From JBCDGZ01 sp038750655 (GTDB lineage: Bacteria; Bacteroidota; Bacteroidia; Chitinophagales; Saprospiraceae): a stretch of 8,904 nucleotides of DNA. The first letter of the stretch is position 1. The number at the start of each line of letters is the position of its first letter. Shown here piece by piece: positions 1-6,174 of the stretch. The stretch is taken from positions 1-8,904 of the forward strand of contig JBCDGZ010000214.1 of the NCBI GenBank assembly GCA_038750655.1. The letters run 5' to 3'. The position numbers were made by a program, and so were the translations under genes. Below the pieces are notes generated by a model. That model made no database searches, was not told where the DNA came from, and was given only the letters and a program-made list of their open reading frames with translations.

Positions 1-443
1 ACTTTCAGTTCGTGGTACCAAAACAGGTACAGTGGATTATTATGGGACATCTGTTCCTCCTTTTTAGCCAAAGCAATTCCCTTGTTGAGGATAGCCTGCG
101 CATTTTTCTCTGCTCCCTTTTTCGTGTAAAAATCAGCCAGGAGTAAGTTTTTAAAATGCGTTTCTTCTTGTAGTTGATACAAAGAAATATAATTCCCTAT
201 AGCCGCCAACAGTCGGTTCTTTATGCGATTGGCATTGGGTTGTTCCTTGGGAGTAAGCACCTTTTGCCAAAACACAGATTCGACCTGGTTGTTTTTGTGC
301 GGTTTACGTTCTAACAGTAGATTAAAGATTTCTTGATCTCGATCAGACAAGCGGTTAGAGGGCATCCTAACAAAGACTTTGAGGTCTCTTTTCTGGGATA
401 AATTAAGTTTTTTTAATATTTCGAACAACTTGCTTTCTCTCAT
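1..443 (-). CDS. Hypothetical helical protein, 5' part only
   Basis: This is an open frame from ATG at 443 to the left edge with no stop in 147 codons, so the C-terminus lies outside the window. The visible part begins MRESKLFEILKKL and is rich in Leu, Lys, Glu and Gln. It has several predicted amphipathic helices (about residues 4-14, 36-46, 72-92 and 110-131) and no signal peptide or membrane segment. The opening and the helical repeats resemble Bacteroidota proteins of several hundred residues, with tetratricopeptide-like helices, whose N-terminus reads roughly 'ESKLFxLLxxLxxxExxxFxxFL'; their function is unknown to me. No catalytic motif is visible. The upstream DNA (444-548) is AT-rich, and the start lies inside CATATG without a clear Shine-Dalgarno. 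The coding call is firm because codon structure is consistent throughout; the family assignment is a weak inference. Confidence 0.8.
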   Translation of the reverse strand, partial: MRESKLFEILKKLNLSQKRDLKVFVRMPSNRLSDRDQEIFNLLLERKPHKNNQVESVFWQKVLTPKEQPNANRIKNRLLAAIGNYISLYQLQEETHFKNLLLADFYTKKGAEKNAQAILNKGIALAKKEEQMSHNNPLYLFWYHELK

Positions 444-731
444 ATGCGAGGACTTTTAACCAATAAAATCATAAATCTAACTACCTATTAACCAGCAATT
501 TACAATTAAAAACACCCTGAAATGTTTGCAAAACAAACAGGAAAATCAATGGATTACCTAGAATTTAAAGATGAAATTATTTACCGATTCTTCCGCATTC
601 TTACCCTGCAAAAAGTTGATGTTGTAGCCATATGGCCAAACCCATAGTCTGTCCATCGGTACCAACGTTGTATACTATTAAACCAAAGCGGTTTAGTTTG
701 AGGGGGGAAGCGAGCGTCGCTTCCCCTTTAC
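444..731. other. Intergenic region with inverted repeats
   Basis: This is a 288-base AT-rich spacer between the minus-strand gene starting at 443 and the end of the exonuclease gene. It holds a 6-bp inverted repeat TGTTTG/CAAACA at 523-539 with a 5-base spacer, a second one TAAACC/GGTTTA at 679-695, and the stronger hairpin at 704-726. A 32-codon plus-strand frame at 549-647 is preceded by AGGA but has no other support. The promoter of the left-edge gene should lie in the right-hand half of this spacer, but no TAnnTTTG match at a sensible distance was identified on the minus strand. Confidence 0.5.
704..726 (-). terminator. Hairpin downstream of the exonuclease gene
   Basis: A perfect 10-bp stem GGGGAAGCGA/TCGCTTCCCC encloses a 3-base loop (714-716) and begins 5 bases after the stop codon of the exonuclease gene. 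On the minus strand it is not followed by a proper T-tract (CCTCAAACT follows). It may therefore act as a 3'-end stabilising structure or a weak terminator. The weaker dyad at 679-695 lies just beyond it. Confidence 0.45.
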
Positions 732-1748
732 TTAATCTTCTGACTCCGGTTGCGGCGTCTCCAAACGCTCGCCCTCGTATTCCGTCTTCACCGCCGTAGC
801 ATCCAGCCCCTGCTCCTGCAACCAGCGCGCATAGATGCTCGTGTAGCCATGCGTAACGTACACTCGGCTCGCTCCACTTGCCCTCACTGCCGTATTTAAA
901 CCCTCCCAATCTGCATGGTCAGATAGCAAGAAGCCACGATCCACCGCACGGCGCCGACGCATCCCCCGAATGGCCATCCACCCCGACGCAATCCCTACCG
1001 ACACCAGCTTAAAGCGCCGCGCCCAGGTGCTATTCACCGCAGAAGGCGGCGCCAGCACCAACTGCCCATTGTAGTCATTCTTTGGAATATCGCGGTAGAC
1101 TCGAATGGTCGTCGGTAGTTGAATACCTTGCTTGCGCAGCACCGCGTTGGTATTCTCAATCGCTCCGTGCGTATACACCTTCCCGATGCTATGGTCCAAG
1201 CCCTGCAACAGCCGCTGGGCCTTCCCCAGCGAATAAGCAGTCAACAGGCTGACCTTCCCCTGTTCCTGGTTGCTGCGCCACCAGGCGTTGATCTCCTCAA
1301 AGACCTCCTCCTGGGGCTGCCACTTATAAACCGGTAAACCAAAGGTCGATTCGGTAATAAAAGCATGACATTTAATAGGTTCGTAAGCATAAGACAGGCC
1401 ATCATCCTCCAACTTGTAGTCGCCGGAGGCCACCCAGACTTCTCCCTTGTACTCCACCCGGATCTGCGCCGAGCCGATGATATGGCCGGCTGGATGAAAG
1501 GAAAACTGAACGCCGTTGATGTGAACTTTTTTTCCAAAGGGGACCGATTCCAGCTGGATCTCGTTGCCCAGCCGATAGCGAATGACGGGAGCAGCGCGGT
1601 CGGTACAGAGGTAATGCTTATTGCCCCAACGGGCGTGATCAGAGTGGCCGTGGGTGATCAAGGCCCGGTTGACGGGCTTCCAGGGGTCGATGTAGACATC
1701 GGCTTGTTCGCAATAGATTCCTTTGTTGGTGAAGCGGAGTAGGGACAT
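732..1748 (-). CDS. Ligase-associated DNA exonuclease, metallo-beta-lactamase fold
   Basis: The 338-residue protein is a cytoplasmic metallo-beta-lactamase/beta-CASP-type nuclease of the 'ligase-associated DNA exonuclease' family. The family is thought to process DNA ends together with an ATP-dependent ligase and an Lhr-type helicase. Metal-binding motifs seen: THGHSDH at 32-38 (H33, H35, D37, H38), FHPAGHIIGS at 84-93 with H89, SGDYK at 108-112 with D110, ESTFG after the mid-region, SDHADW at 276-281 and VTHG at 298-301 with H300. Together these give the ligand set expected for a two-metal site. The length is normal for the family and no signal peptide is present. Translation starts at the ATG at 1748; a 10-bp palindrome ATCAATTGAT (1757-1766) lies just upstream. 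The ankyrin gene ends 38 bases upstream on the same strand, so co-transcription is possible. The usual ligase partner is adjacent on neither side. Confidence 0.93.
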   Translation of the reverse strand: MSLLRFTNKGIYCEQADVYIDPWKPVNRALITHGHSDHARWGNKHYLCTDRAAPVIRYRLGNEIQLESVPFGKKVHINGVQFSFHPAGHIIGSAQIRVEYKGEVWVASGDYKLEDDGLSYAYEPIKCHAFITESTFGLPVYKWQPQEEVFEEINAWWRSNQEQGKVSLLTAYSLGKAQRLLQGLDHSIGKVYTHGAIENTNAVLRKQGIQLPTTIRVYRDIPKNDYNGQLVLAPPSAVNSTWARRFKLVSVGIASGWMAIRGMRRRRAVDRGFLLSDHADWEGLNTAVRASGASRVYVTHGYTSIYARWLQEQGLDATAVKTEYEGERLETPQPESED

Positions 1749-1786
1749 GAATGGGCATCAATTGATAATCCCCGGCAAGTTAAGCA

Positions 1787-2308
1787 TTAATACAACAACA
1801 CCTTCATTTCCTTGGCCCCTAAACGGAGAAGATATTCCTTGACCTCTAAGGCTTCATCACCGCCCCGCTTGGCGTGGTGCAGCAATGTAAAACCGTGCGG
1901 CCCCTTGGCATATAAGGTATCCGGCGAAAAATCGAGCACCGGCTTGACAATATCCATACGACCAAAAAGGCAGGCGGTAAAAATATTAAACTGTGCCCCC
2001 TGATCCATTAGGTACTGCGCCATAACTTTATGGCCCACATGGCTGGCCGCGCCCAGCGCCGTTTCAAAATCACCCCCTTTCCAGTCATACGCCGCATTGA
2101 GTAAGGTAGGATATTCTTTGAGTAGGGCTTTCACGGTCTCCATATCGCGATGGGCGGCCTTGATGAATTTTCGGATCAGCTGGGGCGCTAGATACGGAGG
2201 GTTCGACCCCGTCCGCTCTTGCGGAGCGGACGGGAAAAAGGTATGGGGACGAATGGCCAAAAGACAGGAGGCCAGAGCGCCATTTTTGAGTAGATGTCTG
2301 CGTTGCAT
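1787..2308 (-). CDS. Exported ankyrin-repeat protein with Tat-like signal
   Basis: From the ATG at 2308 this encodes 173 residues. The N-terminus MQRRHLLKNGALASCLLA has twin arginines (3-4) followed by LLK and a hydrophobic stretch, as in Tat signal peptides of the RRxFLK type. LASC at 12-15 also fits a lipobox, so a Tat-exported lipoprotein is an alternative. After a short Pro-rich linker come about four ankyrin-like helix pairs at roughly 48-72, 83-107, 110-132 and 139-165, with the typical TALGAASH and FTLLHHAKRGG signatures. It resembles small Bacteroidota/Planctomycetota ankyrin proteins that read 'NPPYL...GGDFETALGAASH'. The role is probably protein-protein contact in the periplasm; the partner is unknown. 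The frame stays open to an ATG at 2386, but that extension is translated palindrome sequence and would bury the signal peptide 26 residues in, so 2308 is preferred. The preceding UTR is A-rich and lacks a Shine-Dalgarno. Confidence 0.85.
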   Translation of the reverse strand: MQRRHLLKNGALASCLLAIRPHTFFPSAPQERTGSNPPYLAPQLIRKFIKAAHRDMETVKALLKEYPTLLNAAYDWKGGDFETALGAASHVGHKVMAQYLMDQGAQFNIFTACLFGRMDIVKPVLDFSPDTLYAKGPHGFTLLHHAKRGGDEALEVKEYLLRLGAKEMKVLLY

Positions 2309-2323
2309 AGGTGTTTTTTTGAA

Positions 2324-2379
2324 ATGAATGGCTGGGGAGGGTGTAGGGCGCCCTACTACCCTTCCCAGACCCGATTCAT
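2324..2379. repeat. Long imperfect palindrome upstream of the ankyrin gene
   Basis: A perfect 14-bp palindrome GTAGGGCGCCCTAC (2343-2356) forms the core. The symmetry continues outward: GGGT against ACCC with one extra T at 2357, then CTGGG against CCCAG, then ATGAAT (2324-2329) against ATTCAT (2374-2379), with a few bulges or mismatches. In total this is a stem of about 25 bp. It ends 15 bases upstream of the preferred start codon. On the minus strand it is followed by an A-run rather than a T-run, so it is not a normal terminator for the upstream asparaginase. It could be an operator, a 5'-UTR hairpin or a dispersed REP-like element. Confidence 0.75.
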
Positions 2380-2438
2380 CGTTCAATTTGATTTAAACCT
2401 TCTTCCTCCCGAATCGTTCTTCGGGGTCAAAAGAAGGC

Positions 2439-2455
2439 TAGTCACTAGTGGACTA
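2439..2455. promoter_or_regulatory. Small dyad in the asparaginase-ankyrin spacer
   Basis: The sequence TAGTCACTAGTGGACTA has the perfect 8-bp palindrome CACTAGTG at its centre, with TAGT and ACTA arms offset by one base. It lies about 130 bases upstream of the ankyrin start and could be a protein-binding site. There is no independent support. The rest of the spacer 2380-2565 also holds a 6-bp stem CCCGAA/TTCGGG (2408-2425) and no convincing terminator for the asparaginase gene. Confidence 0.25.
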
Positions 2456-2565
2456 TCATTTTTCACTCAATAGCCTAAACAACTGAGTTCGACGAAATAT
2501 TTTAGGGAAATGGGGGGATGCAGTCAGCGCCCTAGTTCTTGCAGCGAAAGGGCCAAAAGTGGGGG

Positions 2566-3522
2566 TTAATAATTGCGAAAATTTTGCTGCAGTTGTGTAG
2601 TATCGTGGCCCATCAGTAAGCTGAGCAGTAGCAGGATTCGGGCCTTCTGCGGGCTGAGGTCTTCGGCGTAGAAGAGCCCCTCTTCCGTCTGCGGCGGCAC
2701 GAGGGGGCCTTCCATGATGCGCGAGGCCACCACAATGGGTAGGCCGCGATGGCGGAGGGCCTTGAGGGCTTCTGACATGCCTACGCTCCTCCGCCCGCCG
2801 GCGAAGGATTGTACGACCAGGCCATCGATAGGGCCAGCCAGCAGGGATTGGAATAGCGCGGGGCGAAAGCCAGTGTAGTCGGCGAGCAGGGGGACTAGGG
2901 GAAGAGTGGTCGTGGAGGCTTGGGCGAGGTCGAAGGCGGTAGCCAGGGTGTGAGGGCGGCTGGTGTGGCGATAGAAGCGGATGCTGTCGGGATCGACGCT
3001 GCCGAGGGGGCCGTAGGGGGAGCGGAAAGTGTGGAGGCGGAGGTTGTCGTATTTAAGGACGTCGCGGGCGGCGAAGATGTGCTCGTTCATCAGCACTAGG
3101 GGGCCTTGGCTATGAGCGGCGGGAGAAGCGGCCAGGCGTACGGCGTTGTAGAGGTTGGTGGAGCCATCGGAGGAGCGGTCGTCGAGGTAGCGCATAGCGC
3201 CGGTGAGGATGAGGGGCTTGGCGCTTTGGAGGCTGAGGTTGAGAAAGAAGGCCGACTCTTCGAGGCTATCGGTTCCGTGTAGGAGGACGGCGCCGTCGAT
3301 GTCCGGGCGAGCCAGCTGCCGATTCAGCAAAGCATCGAGCTGTACCCAATGCTGGGGCAAAATGGCGGCGGAATTAATGGTTATAAATTCTTCTACCACC
3401 ACATTAGCAATTCCGGTAAAGGAAGGAAAATAGTGCAGCAGCTCCTCCGCTTTCAGCAGCTGATGTGCATTCTTCATGGCGATGGTACCGCCCGTGGTAA
3501 CGATTAGAATGGTTTTGAGCAT
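2566..3522 (-). CDS. L-asparaginase, AnsB-like but without signal peptide
   Basis: The 318-residue enzyme should hydrolyse L-asparagine to aspartate and ammonia. By recall of E. coli AnsB, the first signature TTGGTIA spans 9-15 with nucleophile T13, and the second signature LLHGTDSLEES has T84 and D85. S51 and K157 (in RDVLK) match the substrate Ser and catalytic Lys. The stretches GAMR...SSDG...NLYNAV and the C-terminal SPQKARILLLLSL...LQQNF follow the type II pattern. However, the N-terminus MLKTILIVTTGG leaves no room for a signal peptide, so it should be cytoplasmic. The active-site flexible loop is oddly short (MKNAHQLLKAEELL follows TTGGTIA), and the catalytic Tyr usually found there is not visible. 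Activity may thus differ from classical asparaginases. Gene A ends 41 bases upstream on the same strand, so a shared transcript is possible. The coding strand is strikingly C-rich and G-poor. Confidence 0.92.
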   Translation of the reverse strand: MLKTILIVTTGGTIAMKNAHQLLKAEELLHYFPSFTGIANVVVEEFITINSAAILPQHWVQLDALLNRQLARPDIDGAVLLHGTDSLEESAFFLNLSLQSAKPLILTGAMRYLDDRSSDGSTNLYNAVRLAASPAAHSQGPLVLMNEHIFAARDVLKYDNLRLHTFRSPYGPLGSVDPDSIRFYRHTSRPHTLATAFDLAQASTTTLPLVPLLADYTGFRPALFQSLLAGPIDGLVVQSFAGGRRSVGMSEALKALRHRGLPIVVASRIMEGPLVPPQTEEGLFYAEDLSPQKARILLLLSLLMGHDTTQLQQNFRNY

Positions 3523-3563
3523 ATCTCGGCCCAGATTGTTGGGAAGGCCAAGATAGCGAGAAA

Positions 3564-4751
3564 TTATTTCAACAACTCCGGATAGGGAAAGGGCTTATTG
3601 AAAAAGATGTCCAATTCTTCGGAAGTGAAGCAAACCGTATTTTCCTTGCTCTCCTCTGGCGTCAATTCATAGGGTTGAAAGATAAAACATACGCCATTAT
3701 CATTGAAATAGATATTGTGTGTCGGCACAATCTGCGTATCCCAAAAGCCCAGGCTTTGCAGCTCTTCGGACGAAGAGGCCCCACTCATCTCAATCAATCG
3801 AGCTGTCAGCTTACGGGACAGTCCGCGATCTGATAAGGGTTGGAAAATATCTTCGTAGGTAATTCGCTCTCCATTGATCAGATCATAACTGTGATAGCGA
3901 TTGTAGATGGTGGGCGCTTTACCACTAAATTGTTCAATCATCTTCACCCGCATAGTCAATACCGATTGATTGGCGTAAAACACTGAGGCTTTGTAACGCT
4001 TAATCTCCTCGTGTCGAATCTCTATAGCGGGATCATCCTGATGAAGGTAATCGGAGAGGCGAAAATGCGCTCCTTTCAGCAATTGAACGTTGGATTCGAA
4101 GCCCCCCGGCTGATAGTCCGTTTCAAGAATATCTTCATACATCAACCTGCGTACGCGTTCCAGTACATCTTGATCGGGATAATTTACGGGTTCTTCAAAA
4201 GTGAAAGAAAAAACAGCTCTACCTAAAGCTGGATTATCATTAAGCGGTTTTTCCTCCGCAAATTCGCGGATGGTGAACTGCATGGCAGAAGCATTGGCGA
4301 AAGCTGCATCAAATTCAGGATCCATTTCATTCATCATATCCATCAGCCCCAAGGCAGCCGTATTATCCACCGGTTCCTCCGGCAGCTCTTCGACAGACCC
4401 TAAGACATACAAAAAGCCCAAAACCAGAATGCCTGCTACGGCCAGCCGCTGCTTCGTCGTCGAGGTCTTTTTATAGGCCCGCTTCGGCCGCTTGCCTCCT
4501 CTAAGGGCCTTACCATTCTCCGCCGCATCGATGATTTCGAGGACCGTATTGCGAATGCGATTCTCTTCGATCGTAGCTTTTTCAAACTCGATGATAGCCT
4601 TTCTGATGTCGCTTTGCAGCGCGTGGTAATTGGCGATGGTGATGATGAGTTCGTTGGACAGTTCCGGTTCTTTGATAACCGCTTGTAATTGTTCCAAAGC
4701 AGTTCCTAAATCATCTTCCTGTATTAATTGCTTGATTTTCAGAAACTCCAT
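3564..4751 (-). CDS. EAD11-TM-DUF3298-like membrane protein (paralog A)
   Basis: The 395-residue protein is a tandem paralog of the gene at 4852-6096. Residues 1-80 match effector-associated domain 11, a small helical death-like adaptor: LIQEDDLGTALEQL, ELIITIANYHALQSDIRK, and the ending ENRIRNTVLEIID. A Lys/Arg-rich linker (81-102) precedes one transmembrane helix at about 103-120. By the positive-inside rule the EAD is cytosolic and residues after 120 are periplasmic. A Met/Asp-rich stretch (134-155) follows, then a DUF4163/DUF3298-like domain (about 158-395) recognised by its match to paralog B (HSYDLINGERITYEDIF, LGFW, IYFNDNGVCFIFQPYEL). The TGGxHG motif of RsiV-like domains is replaced by SGKAPT (276-281), so ligand binding may be lost or altered. 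Cysteines at 355 and 374 are spaced exactly as in B and could form a disulfide. The role is inferred as membrane sensor or receptor; no enzyme motif is present. Confidence 0.85.
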   Translation of the reverse strand: MEFLKIKQLIQEDDLGTALEQLQAVIKEPELSNELIITIANYHALQSDIRKAIIEFEKATIEENRIRNTVLEIIDAAENGKALRGGKRPKRAYKKTSTTKQRLAVAGILVLGFLYVLGSVEELPEEPVDNTAALGLMDMMNEMDPEFDAAFANASAMQFTIREFAEEKPLNDNPALGRAVFSFTFEEPVNYPDQDVLERVRRLMYEDILETDYQPGGFESNVQLLKGAHFRLSDYLHQDDPAIEIRHEEIKRYKASVFYANQSVLTMRVKMIEQFSGKAPTIYNRYHSYDLINGERITYEDIFQPLSDRGLSRKLTARLIEMSGASSSEELQSLGFWDTQIVPTHNIYFNDNGVCFIFQPYELTPEESKENTVCFTSEELDIFFNKPFPYPELLK

Positions 4752-4781
4752 TTGTCGTCCTATTTTTGATTACCGTACTTT

Positions 4782-4798
4782 CTATACACAGTGTATAG
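4782..4798. promoter_or_regulatory. Perfect dyad upstream of paralog A
   Basis: The sequence CTATACACAGTGTATAG is a perfect 8-bp inverted repeat around a single central A, in the 100-base gap between the two EAD11 genes and 30 bases upstream of the ATG at 4751. On the minus strand a TTGTTTTTG stretch lies just before it. An AT-rich stem with a one-base centre is a poor terminator and is better explained as a binding site for a dimeric regulator overlapping the promoter of paralog A. No regulator gene is in the window. Confidence 0.5.
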
Positions 4799-4851
4799 TA
4801 CTCAAAAACAACTCCAAACCTGTTTATTTCGGAGGAAGAGAGGAGAGAAAA

Positions 4852-6096
4852 TCAGTCAAAAAGGCGAGACAATGGAAAGTCCTCATGGAGGTATAAAGCA
4901 ATATCATCATACGTGAGGCAGATCACATTTTTACCATTTACATAAGCGGCCGCCTCGTAGGGCGAATAGACAAAACAGATTGTCTTGTTCTTAATGTAAA
5001 AATTTTTAGGAATTGTAACTTCCCAAAAGCCAAGACCTTGTAATTGATCCAGCGTACTGACCTCATTGATTTCCATCAGCTCCTTTTCCAAGAGTTTAAT
5101 GACCAGTTTTTGGGTTTTGCCCCGAAAGAAATCCCCACTAGTGACGGACTGGCCAGTTTTCAAATCGTAGGTATAGTAATTATCGTAAGAATTGCCGTGT
5201 ACACCTCCGGTGTAAGAATCTTCCGAAATTCGGATCGTAAGCACCTGATTTTCGTTGTAGAGCACCTTGGCATCCAGGGTCTCGTAGTACATCGGAGGCT
5301 CCGGTGCGGCGTTCGGACCGCTGTAGCGTTCTTGAAAGCCCGCAAAAAAGACCTGACTGTATTTCACTGCACTGGCTTTAAAATTGCCCGGTACCGCGGC
5401 CTTTTTAAAAACATCTTTATAGAGCTGTTCCTTAACAAATTGCAGTTGGGCTTTATCAAAATAGTCGATCGGATCTTCAAAACTGAGATTGACCTTAGCC
5501 GCTACTTTTTCAGGATTTTTATGGAGGTATTCGGTAAATTCTTCGGTGTAGTTTTGAAAACTCATCTCGGCAGTAGTTGGATCAATCGGTTGCTCCGCCT
5601 CATTTACAATGATCTTATTGTTATCACCAACCAGTACATTATCATTCCCACTAATATTATTATGGGTCTCCGAAGTTGGGGATGCAGGCTCACTCCCCGT
5701 AGGCTCATCCGACGAGCTGACCAGTGTAGGAATCAAAATGGCCATAAAGATGATGCAAACAAAGACCAGGGTCAATCCGACCATCACCTTCAAAGCCAAG
5801 TAGCTCTTGCGTTTCCCGGCTACCTGCTCTTTCGGTCGCGCGCTTTTCAAGGGCGTTCCAGTCTCGGCGGCATCGATCAATTCTAGGACGGCGTTCCGAA
5901 TCCGATTCTCCTTAATCGTCGCTTCCTCAAAAGCCAGCAGGTTTTTCCGGATATTACTTTTGACCGCATTGTAATTGGAGATAATGATTAATAACTCGTC
6001 TGCCAATGCCCCATCCGTTACGACATCTTGCAGGGCCGCCAGTGCTCCCTCCAAGTCATTGTCCTGGACCAATTGTCTGATCTGTTTAAACTTCAT
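4852..6096 (-). CDS. EAD11-TM-DUF3298 (RsiV-like) membrane protein (paralog B)
   Basis: The protein has 414 residues. Residues 1-80 are an EAD11 adaptor (QLVQDNDLEGALAALQ, ELLIIISNYNAVKSNIRK, ENRIRNAVLELIDAAE), with about 45 of 80 positions identical to paralog A by hand count. A basic linker (82-103) leads to one strong transmembrane helix at about 104-125, placing the EAD in the cytosol. The next segment is Ser/Pro/Glu-rich and carries an Asn/Gly motif NISGNDNVLVGDNNKI (147-162) that A lacks. Residues about 178-414 form a DUF4163/DUF3298-type periplasmic domain with YTGGVHG (295-301), YYTYDLKTGQ, FYIKNKTICFVYSPYEAAAY and a C-terminal helix. The same domain in Bacillus RsiV binds lysozyme. 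Cysteines 374 and 393 match the pair in A. A sensor function is inferred; the RsiV-type anti-sigma region is absent and EAD11 takes its place. The start at 6096 is the only ATG that includes the whole EAD. Confidence 0.9.
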   Translation of the reverse strand: MKFKQIRQLVQDNDLEGALAALQDVVTDGALADELLIIISNYNAVKSNIRKNLLAFEEATIKENRIRNAVLELIDAAETGTPLKSARPKEQVAGKRKSYLALKVMVGLTLVFVCIIFMAILIPTLVSSSDEPTGSEPASPTSETHNNISGNDNVLVGDNNKIIVNEAEQPIDPTTAEMSFQNYTEEFTEYLHKNPEKVAAKVNLSFEDPIDYFDKAQLQFVKEQLYKDVFKKAAVPGNFKASAVKYSQVFFAGFQERYSGPNAAPEPPMYYETLDAKVLYNENQVLTIRISEDSYTGGVHGNSYDNYYTYDLKTGQSVTSGDFFRGKTQKLVIKLLEKELMEINEVSTLDQLQGLGFWEVTIPKNFYIKNKTICFVYSPYEAAAYVNGKNVICLTYDDIALYLHEDFPLSRLFD

Positions 6097-6120
6097 TCAA
6101 TAGCCGTTTAACTTATGCTA

Positions 6121-6143
6121 AAGCAATTTGCTTGTTTCAACAA
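6121..6143. promoter_or_regulatory. Two adjoining dyads upstream of paralog B
   Basis: AAGCAATTTGCTT (6121-6133) is a perfect 6-bp inverted repeat around one T, and it runs into TTGTTTCAACAA (6132-6143), a 5-bp repeat around TC. Both lie 25-47 bases upstream of the ATG at 6096, where an operator or promoter would be expected. The sequence differs from the dyad before paralog A, so the two genes are probably not controlled by the same protein at these sites. Confidence 0.35.
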
Positions 6144-6158
6144 TTTGTGTTATATTTA
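6127..6158 (+). promoter_or_regulatory. Possible Bacteroidota-type promoter, plus strand
   Basis: TTTG at 6127-6130 is followed after 20 bases by TATATTTA at 6151-6158, one mismatch from the TAnnTTTG -7 element and at proper spacing from a TTTG -33 element. It points towards the aldo/keto reductase but lies more than 400 bases upstream of it. It may drive a long leader or an unannotated RNA, or be chance in AT-rich DNA. Confidence 0.3.
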
Positions 6159-6174
6159 CAACTCTCTTGATGCT

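Noticed and set aside
549..647. 32-codon plus-strand frame beginning MDYLEFKDEIIYRFF, with AGGA upstream
   Set aside because: It is too short, has no recognisable family, promoter or neighbour context, and Shine-Dalgarno matches carry little weight in Bacteroidota.
1365..1742. 125-codon plus-strand frame antisense to the exonuclease gene
   Set aside because: The minus strand here encodes the conserved metal-binding motifs, so the plus frame is a shadow.
2309..2386. Upstream ATG at 2386 as start of the ankyrin gene
   Set aside because: The added 26 residues come largely from the palindrome and would place the Tat-like signal internally; ATG 2308 puts the twin arginines at residues 3-4.
3530..3556. 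GGCC-containing imperfect stem between paralog A and the asparaginase
   Set aside because: The arms are short with a 14-base loop and no T-tract, so it is neither a good terminator nor a clear regulatory element.
5044..5886. 280-codon plus-strand open frame antisense to paralog B
   Set aside because: It lies wholly opposite a gene with clear domain matches; its translation is low-complexity and Ile/Phe/Arg-rich with no recognisable motif.
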